From positions 1-48,605 of the forward strand of contig CAZLLE010000005.1 in assembly GCA_964560425.1 (NCBI GenBank): 48,605 nucleotides of DNA, in the 5' to 3' direction. Of this stretch, positions 17,823 to 25,966 are shown piece after piece. This DNA comes from CAZLLE01 sp964560425. Lineage in GTDB: Bacteria; Campylobacterota; Campylobacteria; Campylobacterales; QNZT01. Position 1 is the stretch's first letter. The number at the start of each line of letters is the position of its first letter. The notes under the pieces are model-generated. The model was not told the DNA's origin. It saw only the letters and a list, made by a program, of their open reading frames with translations, and did not search any database. The position numbers and the translations under genes are program-made.

Positions 17823-18773
17823 CTACTTTATTCTTACATCAAATTTAATATTTTGGATAGATGGATATTTTAGACAACCAAAAGATAGAACTACTCTATT
17901 TTTTTTACAATCAAAATATCCAATATCCACATCATCATACTCATCACTCAAAAAAGTACCATTTAACCTCAAACTATCTCTCTCATAAGTAGTATATTTA
18001 GGAATATCATCAACCACTTTCAAATCCCAAACAACACTATCTTTTGCAATGGATAGATTAATTTCATAACTAATAATAGAACCTGAAACTAATTTTTCAT
18101 CATCAAAAGAGGCAGATTTAGTAAGTAAAACCTCACTATCTAGTCGAAATAGATAAGTACCCTCTGCTTTTCCTACTCCACCATTTAAGCCATCTACAGC
18201 ATCAACACCCTTTATCCCTCTTTTTTTATGTATCTTGCCTCGTATACCAGAACCGCCGATTTTGGATATAGCACTCAAGATAATAGTACTACTACTTCCA
18301 TCATCAAGATCTGCGTCATGAGGAGTATCAGCAACAATAAAAACTGCTCTACTCTCATCCTCTAAAAGAGTAATACTATCTCCCTCATTATCATCTTCAT
18401 CAAAAAAAAAATTATGATTATTATCTATATATATTTTGATATTTTTCATATCAAATATAGATTTTTCATCATGAACATATAATAATTTATAACTATCGTT
18501 ACCATTACCTATATTACTTACTTTAAAAGATAAAACTTGATTAGAAGATCCCTTTTTTATCACAACATTTTGAGCATCCAGTGAGACAACACTCACACTT
18601 ATTAGTTGTTCAACAATATCTATCATTGTATTACTTTTAATAGTATGTTCTACACTATTGATAGAAAAACTCAATGAAGCACTACTAGATATTACAGTAG
18701 CAGCACTCACTCCTTTAGAGTAGAGATCTGTATAAAAAAAGATAAGATAGATTAAAAATATAAAAGATTTCAT
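17823..18773 (-). CDS. Secreted DUF11-like protein with EF-hand-like loop (second paralogue)
   Basis: The 316-residue protein has a signal peptide (MKSFIFLIYLIFFYTDLYS). The first half resembles the protein encoded just upstream: a leading SASLSFSINSVEHTIKSNTMIDIV strand segment, a FKVSNIGNGNDSYKL sandwich and a loop IDNNHNFFFDEDDNEGD that fits a DxNxN..D..D EF-hand-like metal site. The second half, after a glycine-rich linker, is another DUF11-type domain (LVSGSIISYEINLSIAKDS, then DIPKYTTYERDSLRLNG). Probably a duplication of the upstream gene. Exported surface or periplasmic protein; function unknown. Confidence 0.75.
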   Translation of the reverse strand: MKSFIFLIYLIFFYTDLYSKGVSAATVISSSASLSFSINSVEHTIKSNTMIDIVEQLISVSVVSLDAQNVVIKKGSSNQVLSFKVSNIGNGNDSYKLLYVHDEKSIFDMKNIKIYIDNNHNFFFDEDDNEGDSITLLEDESRAVFIVADTPHDADLDDGSSSTIILSAISKIGGSGIRGKIHKKRGIKGVDAVDGLNGGVGKAEGTYLFRLDSEVLLTKSASFDDEKLVSGSIISYEINLSIAKDSVVWDLKVVDDIPKYTTYERDSLRLNGTFLSDEYDDVDIGYFDCKKNRVVLSFGCLKYPSIQNIKFDVRIK

Positions 18774-18820
18774 CTCTCTTTACATAGCAATTTTTATGCC
18801 ATGCAAAGAGAAGATTATTT

Positions 18821-19900
18821 TTAGAAAATTGAAAGATCGTAGTAGATACTTTTTGCACTATTTGCAGATACTCCTCCAAGACTGATCTTGATATTACCAT
18901 TGCTAGAGTTAATTATTGCATTGCTTGAAATTGTGGCTTTTTCACTTGCACTCGAACAACTAAATGGTTCACTCAAAGAGTAAATACGAATATCAGTCTT
19001 TGTAAAGTTAGATATATCAAATTTACTCTCATCAATGTCATCAGATATATTTACATATTTCACATCAGCACTACCACTATTTTTAATAGTAATACAGTGT
19101 CTAATCAAAGCACCAGGTACTCTTTTTGGATTTGTATTACCATTAATTGGATCACTTATGACAACAGAACTTTTTTGAATAGACATATTTGCTATCGATA
19201 TTTTAAAAGCATCTACACTTGAATGTTTACCATCTTTTGGAGTATCTCCAGTTACAGAACCTTCACCATCAGCAAAAACAATCTGCACAGTCAATGGATT
19301 ATCCTCTTTATCCCTATCATCACTAATAATATCATCACCTTGAAGTCCAATGGCTCCACCTTTTGCAACTTGTGCTTGAAGATCATAAACAGCAATAGAA
19401 CCATCAGCGATACCACTACTTGGCATATCAGCTAAAATAAAGACTACCTTCTCCTCATCTATACCTAGCTCATCAATATAGGTGGCATCATCCCCCTCAT
19501 CATACTGACCATTATTATTTACATCTACAAAAACTCGTATATTCTCTGCATCAAAATTATCTTTTACTCCAAAAGCTCTATTAGAAGAACGCAAAGAGGA
19601 GAGACTAAAATCTTGAATACTATTTCCCTGATTAGCTACTTTAAACTTCAAAACAACAGATACTTTACCAAGTTGAGTCTGCACAGCTGAAACATCCAAT
19701 GTAGATACAACTAAATCTATTTTTGTATCAACAACAAAATTATCTACATTAGAAACAATATCCACAAGAGCATTCTCATCATCCCCAAATGAGAGTGTCG
19801 CTTGGTTACGGACATCTGTACCAGAGGGCGTACCATCACCCATAAGAGAAGACGATAATAACCCCATGAGTAAGAATAATAATATATATTTTAAATTCAT
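18821..19900 (-). CDS. Secreted DUF11-like protein with EF-hand-like loop (first paralogue)
   Basis: A 359-residue protein from the ATG at 19900, which has AAGGAA upstream and starts the signal peptide MNLKYILLFLLMGLLSSSLMG; an in-frame ATG at 19933 lacks such support. Residues ~22-60 (SGTDVRNQATLSFGDDENA) begin a beta domain; VDVNNNGQYDEGDD at about 125-138 fits a dockerin/EF-hand-like calcium loop; the second half carries a DUF11-type sandwich (PGALIRHCITIKNSGSADVKYV). Such domains occur in extracellular proteins of many bacteria. It lies 63 bases after the CotH lipoprotein gene and has no lipobox or barrel of its own. Confidence 0.75.
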   Translation of the reverse strand: MNLKYILLFLLMGLLSSSLMGDGTPSGTDVRNQATLSFGDDENALVDIVSNVDNFVVDTKIDLVVSTLDVSAVQTQLGKVSVVLKFKVANQGNSIQDFSLSSLRSSNRAFGVKDNFDAENIRVFVDVNNNGQYDEGDDATYIDELGIDEEKVVFILADMPSSGIADGSIAVYDLQAQVAKGGAIGLQGDDIISDDRDKEDNPLTVQIVFADGEGSVTGDTPKDGKHSSVDAFKISIANMSIQKSSVVISDPINGNTNPKRVPGALIRHCITIKNSGSADVKYVNISDDIDESKFDISNFTKTDIRIYSLSEPFSCSSASEKATISSNAIINSSNGNIKISLGGVSANSAKSIYYDLSIF

Positions 19901-19963
19901 ATTTAGTTCCTTAATATTAAAACACAAATACAAGATCGACTATTAGAAAATAAAGTTTTATCC

Positions 19964-22933
19964 CTAAAATGTATCTAGTTGCAATTTTATAATATCTGGA
20001 CGCTTAAGAGCATAATCTTTTAATTTTTCAATATGTTGTTGCCAATCCTCTTTACTATTAACAGCATAACTATATTTATCATTTATTCTCCATCTATCAA
20101 TATGTCGCTCTATTTGTGGATCTATTTTTAGAGCCATTTGATCAATAATACCCATTACTCTTTGTGGTAAAAAAGTTGTATCAAGATGCTGAACAAAACG
20201 CTCCTTAAATTTACTCTTAAAGCCACTATTCTCTAAAAGTTTTCTAAATAGGAGGGTAGACCATGCAGGATTTGGCCAACTATCTTGATCTGCAGCTGTA
20301 GCCATCTCTAAGGCATTATGTTCTACCCCATAGTTACTATATAATCCAAATCCAAAATCTGTATCATGTAATAACCATCTCCATTTTGAGCCCTCTCTTT
20401 TCTCTTTCCAATAGGTCAAATTAGATCCAGCTCTATCAATATTACCTGAATAGATATTTGCAATCAAATAATCAATATAGTTATCTATATCTATTTTAGA
20501 GGCAACATAATCATAATTTTCATCACTCTCAAGTGAATTTATTTTCAAATAATCACTCAACTCAATATAAGAGTCAGCACTACCCTCTTTAATAAGAGAG
20601 TCACCCTCAAGAAGATCTACTTTTTTTGCACCATAATTCTCTTTTAGATACTCTTTTCCTAACTTTTCACGAATACCATACACTCCCCAATACTCTCCAT
20701 TTAAAAATAAAACACAAGGACGATAAGCTTCATAATTTAAATTCATCTGATTTTTGGTAATAGTTTGAATTAGAGCATCTCTCATATGTGCTTTAATAAA
20801 ATCTTGACCAGCATTTCTTAGTTTAAATCTTTTAAATTTTTTGATATCTTTATCTGGAAAAATCTGATAAGAGAATTTACCTTTACCATATTTATCATCT
20901 GCTTTTATATGAAATGACTTTTGAGCATGAGCTCTTGAACACTCTCCACTAATTTTAATACCTACATCTTGAGATAAAACAGCTTTTTTATCCTCTTCAA
21001 AAAATGTCATATGTGCAGATCTCTCCCACTCTTGAACATAGTTTGCCACTATAGGATTATCATTTCCACACTCTCCCAAATCTTTACCATTAGTACCAAC
21101 TGTATAAATTCCAATCGTATCATCATTAAGATACTTATCATCTGTTGAGATGACAACTACTGGCATATCTATATCTTCACCAATAACATAACTTTTAGTT
21201 ACAACACTACTTGCAAATTTTCCATTTCTTACACTTATTGCACGAACTGACATAGTTTTATCTATAGAAATTTCTTCTGAATATTGTTTTGAATTTATAG
21301 TAGGAATAGAACCATCTAAGGTATAATATATTGTACTATTTTCTAAAGAGCTCAATACCAATGTTTTAGCTATAGGATAAAAGCTTTCTTCAAGAGAAAA
21401 GGTAGGTTTTTTTGAAAGAATAGCACTATTATAAATCTGTCCATTACTCATACCCGGTGTTGGATTCATATAAACCTCTTCACCATTTTGTATAGCTACA
21501 GATAGATCAGGTGCTTGTTTTAAATACTCAAATGCATATATCTGTTTCTCATTTTTATCAAAAAGAGCTACTGCTTCACCATTCATTTTTAGTTTAAAAT
21601 CACAATGCAGAGATTTTTCAATATTATCTTCATTCTCTTTTTTATCAGCCCATATAAGCATATATCCATCAGCTGCTATTGTCGTACCTTCTGGAATAGT
21701 CCATTTTGGAACATTTAATGTATCACTTAGTTTATACCCACTAATATCAATATCATGATTGCTCTTATTATGTAACTCTATCCAATCTGAAAATTGAAAA
21801 TAATCAGGATCCAAAATTGTATGACTATTTGCTGCCATAACTTCACTAATCTCTATATAATTTTTATCTTCTAAAGGCTTTAATATATACTCAGAAACTT
21901 CACCTTTTGGAGATAATATAGTATCACTCCAAGTTTTATTATTTGTCTGTATCCCTACTTTTATTTTTTGAGTATAATTCTCCAACTTTTTCTTGGGAAT
22001 TGTAATTTCGAGAGTTGCTCTATCTGCCTCTTTTCTAATTTTTTGTATAGTATCTATAAACTCCCAACCCCAACCTTCTGTAGCATTATAACGGTATAGA
22101 TAACCATCTTCTATAAGATAATCTCTACCAAAATTACTCCAGCTGCTACTAGTATAGCCACTCAAAGGGTTATTATCGCTATCTATATAAATTTGTATAT
22201 GAGCTGGAAAGTTACCTTGTTCTACATAAATATATATATTATCATCAGTATCAAATATTTTGACTTTTTTATCACCATTTGTGGAGTAAATAGCAACTTT
22301 TTCCCAATCAATAGTATGTTTATCAGTATAGATAGATTTTCTACCATCAAATGGAGACATAACAGAGGGTGACCAATTTTCATTTAGTGCTTGTGCATTA
22401 GCTTTAAAAACAATACTCTTATTTTTAAGCTCAGATAGTTTTATAGCAATAGAGTCACTCTGACCCACTTTAATAACACTTTTTACAGCACCTATACTTT
22501 TCCATCCCCAGCTATTTATATCTGTGGACTCATAAAGATGACCATTTTCAACCATATAATCAGCACCACCCTCACTTCTGTTTCCAGTATGAGGATTATC
22601 ATCAATATCTAGAAAAAATTGTATATTCGACGATAGACTATTATGAGTAAATTTTAGATATAGATACTCTTGATCTACATGGATCTTGAGACCTTCAAGA
22701 TTATCATATTCCCAATCAACACTGCTCAAATCAAAATCATTATCTTGTAAATTTCTACTATAATGACCAATGTGAAGAACAGGATCTTTACTATCCTTTC
22801 TCATGTGCATAGCTATATTACTATCTATTTCACTCTTTTGATCACCACTATCTTTGTGACCACCACCACAAGCACTAAAACTTATGATTAAACCAAAAGC
22901 TAAAACCCAAAAATATATAAATCGATATCCCAT
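19964..22933 (-). CDS. CotH-kinase/lamin-tail lipoprotein
   Basis: About 989 residues from the ATG at 22933, with GGAG seven bases upstream. Lipobox SFSAC is followed by GGGHKDSG. Two copies of a ~130-residue beta domain follow (landmarks FFLDIDDNPHTGNRSEGGADY and IYIDSDNNPLSGYTSSSWSN, each ending near WGW), then a lamin-tail domain (ISEVMAANSHTILDPDYFQFSDWIEL), a chitobiase-C-like strand region (STIYYTLDGSIPTINS) and a CotH domain of ~400 residues (KSFHIKADDKYGKGKF, FLNGEYWGVYGIREK, GNIDRAGSN, LLHDTDFGFG). CotH proteins are atypical protein kinases of the secretory path; the Asp-containing GNIDRAGSN and DTDFGFG segments are where catalytic and metal residues lie. It could modify the exported proteins of this cluster. 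Confidence 0.85.
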   Translation of the reverse strand: MGYRFIYFWVLAFGLIISFSACGGGHKDSGDQKSEIDSNIAMHMRKDSKDPVLHIGHYSRNLQDNDFDLSSVDWEYDNLEGLKIHVDQEYLYLKFTHNSLSSNIQFFLDIDDNPHTGNRSEGGADYMVENGHLYESTDINSWGWKSIGAVKSVIKVGQSDSIAIKLSELKNKSIVFKANAQALNENWSPSVMSPFDGRKSIYTDKHTIDWEKVAIYSTNGDKKVKIFDTDDNIYIYVEQGNFPAHIQIYIDSDNNPLSGYTSSSWSNFGRDYLIEDGYLYRYNATEGWGWEFIDTIQKIRKEADRATLEITIPKKKLENYTQKIKVGIQTNNKTWSDTILSPKGEVSEYILKPLEDKNYIEISEVMAANSHTILDPDYFQFSDWIELHNKSNHDIDISGYKLSDTLNVPKWTIPEGTTIAADGYMLIWADKKENEDNIEKSLHCDFKLKMNGEAVALFDKNEKQIYAFEYLKQAPDLSVAIQNGEEVYMNPTPGMSNGQIYNSAILSKKPTFSLEESFYPIAKTLVLSSLENSTIYYTLDGSIPTINSKQYSEEISIDKTMSVRAISVRNGKFASSVVTKSYVIGEDIDMPVVVISTDDKYLNDDTIGIYTVGTNGKDLGECGNDNPIVANYVQEWERSAHMTFFEEDKKAVLSQDVGIKISGECSRAHAQKSFHIKADDKYGKGKFSYQIFPDKDIKKFKRFKLRNAGQDFIKAHMRDALIQTITKNQMNLNYEAYRPCVLFLNGEYWGVYGIREKLGKEYLKENYGAKKVDLLEGDSLIKEGSADSYIELSDYLKINSLESDENYDYVASKIDIDNYIDYLIANIYSGNIDRAGSNLTYWKEKREGSKWRWLLHDTDFGFGLYSNYGVEHNALEMATAADQDSWPNPAWSTLLFRKLLENSGFKSKFKERFVQHLDTTFLPQRVMGIIDQMALKIDPQIERHIDRWRINDKYSYAVNSKEDWQQHIEKLKDYALKRPDIIKLQLDTF

Positions 22934-23007
22934 ATTACAACTCCACTTTTTCAACTTTATAAACAAGCCTTTTGCAGGATATCGGATTTTTATTTTTTTA
23001 CTTTAAC

Positions 23008-23808
23008 TTATCCAATCACAGCACTTACATATCCCACAACACTTTTTGTATCATTATTATAACTAGCACTTGTTGTATAATCTAAAAGTTCTATATTTAG
23101 ATTTGATTTTTTAGCAACTTCTAAAATAGCTTTTACTCCAATCTTTCCACATGCTTCACACCCCCTGTCCATATTAGAAGCATCTCTATTTAATATAGCA
23201 TTCATACAGATTTTATCCAACTCTTCAGCCTTATCTTGAGAATAGAAGTGGCTCAAATCTGTACTAATTACAACCACATTACTCTTATCTTTCAAAAGTT
23301 CATAACAGAGCATTGCTAGATCTCTATAATCTACATCCCCATAAATAAGCTCAACAACTCTAGCTTTAGGAAGATAATGTTTGATAAATGGCATTTGAGT
23401 CTCTGTACTATGTTCTAACTTATGTGCATTTTTTTCAGAACCTAATATAAAATGTTTTTTCATCTCTTGAATATATATTTGATCAATTTCAAGATCACCA
23501 CAAGGTGATTCATAAAAATCTTGCTCACCAACACTTATACCCTTAAAGGCAACTCTATGGCTAGGACCAATTACAATTACTCTTCTAGCCCCACTATTTG
23601 CCAACAATCTATAAGCAAAATTTGCAGTAAATCCACTATATACATATCCTGCATGAGGTACAATAATTGCTCTTGGCTTCCAACTTAAAATAGTTTTATC
23701 TCTAATTCTATTATCTAAGTCACTATTAAAAGCTTGAATCATCTTATTAATATCAGCACACTTATAAGGATAAAATGATCCTCTTGCTTTAGCATCTCTT
23801 TTAGTCAT
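23008..23808 (-). CDS. amrB: AmmeMemoRadiSam system protein B (Memo homologue)
   Basis: A 266-residue Memo-family protein related to class III extradiol dioxygenases. Visible motifs: RASFYP-like GSFYPYKCAD, PHAGYVYSG, GPSHR, HSTETQMPFIKHYLP, STDLSHFYSQDKAEELD, GCEACGKIG and SVVGYVSAVIG. The His of PHAGY, the His of GPSHR and the Cys of GCEACG match the metal-ligand positions of human MEMO1. It starts four bases inside amrA, and CotH follows 74 bases later. The radical SAM partner AmrS is not in the window. The reaction of the bacterial system is unknown. Confidence 0.93.
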   Translation of the reverse strand: MTKRDAKARGSFYPYKCADINKMIQAFNSDLDNRIRDKTILSWKPRAIIVPHAGYVYSGFTANFAYRLLANSGARRVIVIGPSHRVAFKGISVGEQDFYESPCGDLEIDQIYIQEMKKHFILGSEKNAHKLEHSTETQMPFIKHYLPKARVVELIYGDVDYRDLAMLCYELLKDKSNVVVISTDLSHFYSQDKAEELDKICMNAILNRDASNMDRGCEACGKIGVKAILEVAKKSNLNIELLDYTTSASYNNDTKSVVGYVSAVIG

Positions 23809-24359
23809 GATATCTTCTCCACTTGATATAGATAAATTTCAGGGTGCATCTCCAAACAGTTACCATTTAATCCAGCTTTTTTACAAAGAGTTGTAAAAAA
23901 ATAGTCAAATCTAGGCAACTGTTCCCAAACTTGAGGCAAATAAGTAGCTTGATAACGACCATATTTCAAAATTACACCATCAATTTGAGGTCTTATTTTT
24001 TTTGATAAATCTTTAGCATCTTTATATCTAAGCAATTTAGGTTCACTCAAAATTGAGATCTCAACACTAAAATTTCTATCATCAAACTCATCTCTTCTCA
24101 AAGGTCTAAACCGATTATCTCTAAAAGCAGCCGATTTAGCATTACTAATAATATCATCTAAAAGAGTCCTATGAGCAATAAGAGAACCAACACAACCACG
24201 AAGATTTTTATCTTTTTCCAAAGTTACAAAAACAGCACCTTTACGAGATAGAGCCGGATACTTTTTCAAAAGCAGACTCCTATCTACTATCTGATGAGCT
24301 TCAAACTCCTCCAAAATTGCATCTTTTGCAATATCAATTAAATATCTATTATTATCCAT
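23805..24359 (-). CDS. amrA: AmmeMemoRadiSam system protein A (AMMECR1 homologue)
   Basis: A 184-residue AMMECR1-domain protein with KGAVFVTLEKDKNLRGCVGSL (the LRGCxG hallmark), AAFRDNRFRPL and VEISILSEP. It overlaps amrB by four bases, so they are translationally coupled, and it follows the DUF4139 gene by 10 bases. AMMECR1 and Memo proteins usually occur with a radical SAM enzyme in bacteria and archaea. Biochemical function is not known. Confidence 0.93.
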   Translation of the reverse strand: MDNNRYLIDIAKDAILEEFEAHQIVDRSLLLKKYPALSRKGAVFVTLEKDKNLRGCVGSLIAHRTLLDDIISNAKSAAFRDNRFRPLRRDEFDDRNFSVEISILSEPKLLRYKDAKDLSKKIRPQIDGVILKYGRYQATYLPQVWEQLPRFDYFFTTLCKKAGLNGNCLEMHPEIYLYQVEKIS

Positions 24360-24369
24360 AAAAGTCCTC

Positions 24370-25785
24370 CTAAAACGGATTTAATTCATATTCTAAAGTA
24401 TAATTATACTTCTCTCCTGCTTCTAATTTAATTGTATAAAGATAACTACTAGAATCTATCTTCTCTTTTTTACAAGGTGATTTACAATTTGATTTTATTC
24501 TATGTCTCTGATCTGATTCATAATGGAGCATCATTTTAATAACTCTAGACTCAACATCTTTATTATGCAATGAGTAACCCACTTTAGTAAGAAGATGCTC
24601 TTTTGATTTTCTATGTGAACTTTTAAAAATAATCTGTTTTATCTCTCCCTTAACATCAAAAAACTTTCCAACATTAATTTTTAATCTATCTCCTTTAGAT
24701 AAATTATTAATATAATCTTCCCCAATAAAATGTAATTCTTGAGATTTATCTTTTGAGAAAACTCTTATTTTTCCTTTGGGCAATTCAACTCCTAAACCAT
24801 CTACTTCTCTATTATCCAACTCTACAATATGTTCAAAAGTAAACTTTTCTACTCCATAAATTTGATGTGTGGGAATATACATATCTACATAAGCATACTC
24901 ACTATAATTTACATCTGCTTTATCAATAAAATTAATCTGTTTACTTCCTTGAAAGAGTGTCTCTTTAAATGGAATTTTATAAAGGTGATAGCCACTCAAA
25001 GACTCCTCTTTAATCTCTAAAGAGTCAGACTCTCTCTTCATATAATTTTGCATAAGACGAGGAGGCTCATTATAAGCTCTATTGACCTCTCCTGCAAAAC
25101 AAGATATTTTAGCATTTTTAAAAACAACTCCTGTACTATTTTCAATATTAATCCAACCACGAAGAGAGGCTTTTTCAGCTAAATTAAGAGTATAATTTGC
25201 CAACCATGAGATATTATTTGTCAGGTAGTGTAGGACAACACTTTGATTACCTTTTTGAGATTTTATTCTCCATGTAAGAGAAGGATCTGATCTCTCAACA
25301 AAAGTAGAACGCTTATTAAATACAATATCATCAACTAGAGCAGTTACAATCGCCCCACTCTCTTTTTGTATAGTTACCCTATTGCCAAATAGAGAAAGAA
25401 CTCTACCTGAAGAGAAAACTCTCTCTTTTAAATTTTTTTGTATTTCATAAAAGTTTATATATAGACCATGTTTTTTATAATATTCAAGTATTGTTTGATA
25501 ATTAATAATATTATGTTCAAAACTTTGGGAAAAGAGTACCGTATGAGGGTTAGAAAATAGAGGAACTACAGAATCTATAATAATAGATTTGGGAACACCC
25601 ACAAAAGACAACATAGTTTCATCACTATTTGGTATATAAAATTCTCTTCTCTCCTTTACAAACCCAATACCTTGACTATAAATTGTTATCTGTAAATCCT
25701 TACTTTTATCATTAACCAAAATCTCATTAGATAATAAAGTTGATAAAAGACCCAACACAATAAAAGATAAAAAAGTTTTTTTCAT
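24370..25785 (-). CDS. Exported DUF4139-family protein
   Basis: About 471 residues from the ATG at 25785, with AAAGG eight bases before it; an upstream GTG codon overlaps that box. It has a signal peptide (KKTFLSFIVLGLLSTLLS) and then a DUF4139 architecture: N-terminal strands (ITIYSQGIGFVKERREFYIP), a middle domain with LHYLTNNISWLANYTLNLAEKA, a VFKNAKISCFAGEVNRA strand and a C-terminal beta region. The N-terminal gate of this family resembles adaptor-like beta domains; the function is unknown. First gene of the unit that continues with amrA, amrB and cotH. Confidence 0.8.
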   Translation of the reverse strand: MKKTFLSFIVLGLLSTLLSNEILVNDKSKDLQITIYSQGIGFVKERREFYIPNSDETMLSFVGVPKSIIIDSVVPLFSNPHTVLFSQSFEHNIINYQTILEYYKKHGLYINFYEIQKNLKERVFSSGRVLSLFGNRVTIQKESGAIVTALVDDIVFNKRSTFVERSDPSLTWRIKSQKGNQSVVLHYLTNNISWLANYTLNLAEKASLRGWINIENSTGVVFKNAKISCFAGEVNRAYNEPPRLMQNYMKRESDSLEIKEESLSGYHLYKIPFKETLFQGSKQINFIDKADVNYSEYAYVDMYIPTHQIYGVEKFTFEHIVELDNREVDGLGVELPKGKIRVFSKDKSQELHFIGEDYINNLSKGDRLKINVGKFFDVKGEIKQIIFKSSHRKSKEHLLTKVGYSLHNKDVESRVIKMMLHYESDQRHRIKSNCKSPCKKEKIDSSSYLYTIKLEAGEKYNYTLEYELNPF

Positions 25786-25812
25786 ACGGCACACCTTTAA
25801 AATATTTTAATT

Positions 25813-25818
25813 ATTATA
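25813..25818 (-). promoter_or_regulatory. Candidate -10 box for the DUF4139-amrAB-CotH-DUF11 unit
   Basis: On the minus strand GCTATAAT stands 27 bases before the DUF4139 ATG in an AT-rich leader. The -35 position holds only GTTAAA, as expected for Campylobacterota promoters, which rarely have a clear -35 box. The divergent TonB-receptor gene begins about 150 bases away; the remainder of this gap holds nothing else I recognise. Confidence 0.5.
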
Positions 25819-25966
25819 GCAATAATATAAAATATTTTAACTAAAATAAAATTTAAGATGTAGTTTTTTACCAATTTATAAGCACTAAAGGTTAAACAAT
25901 AATTATTTTTTAAAAATTCTAATAATATGCCGATATGCAAATATGACGAAATAAAAGGGCTTTATA

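Noticed and set aside
17350..17988. Two plus-strand frames of 96 and 111 codons
   Set aside because: Antisense to the DUF11 genes, hydrophobic by complement of the low-complexity strands, and without ribosome-binding sites.
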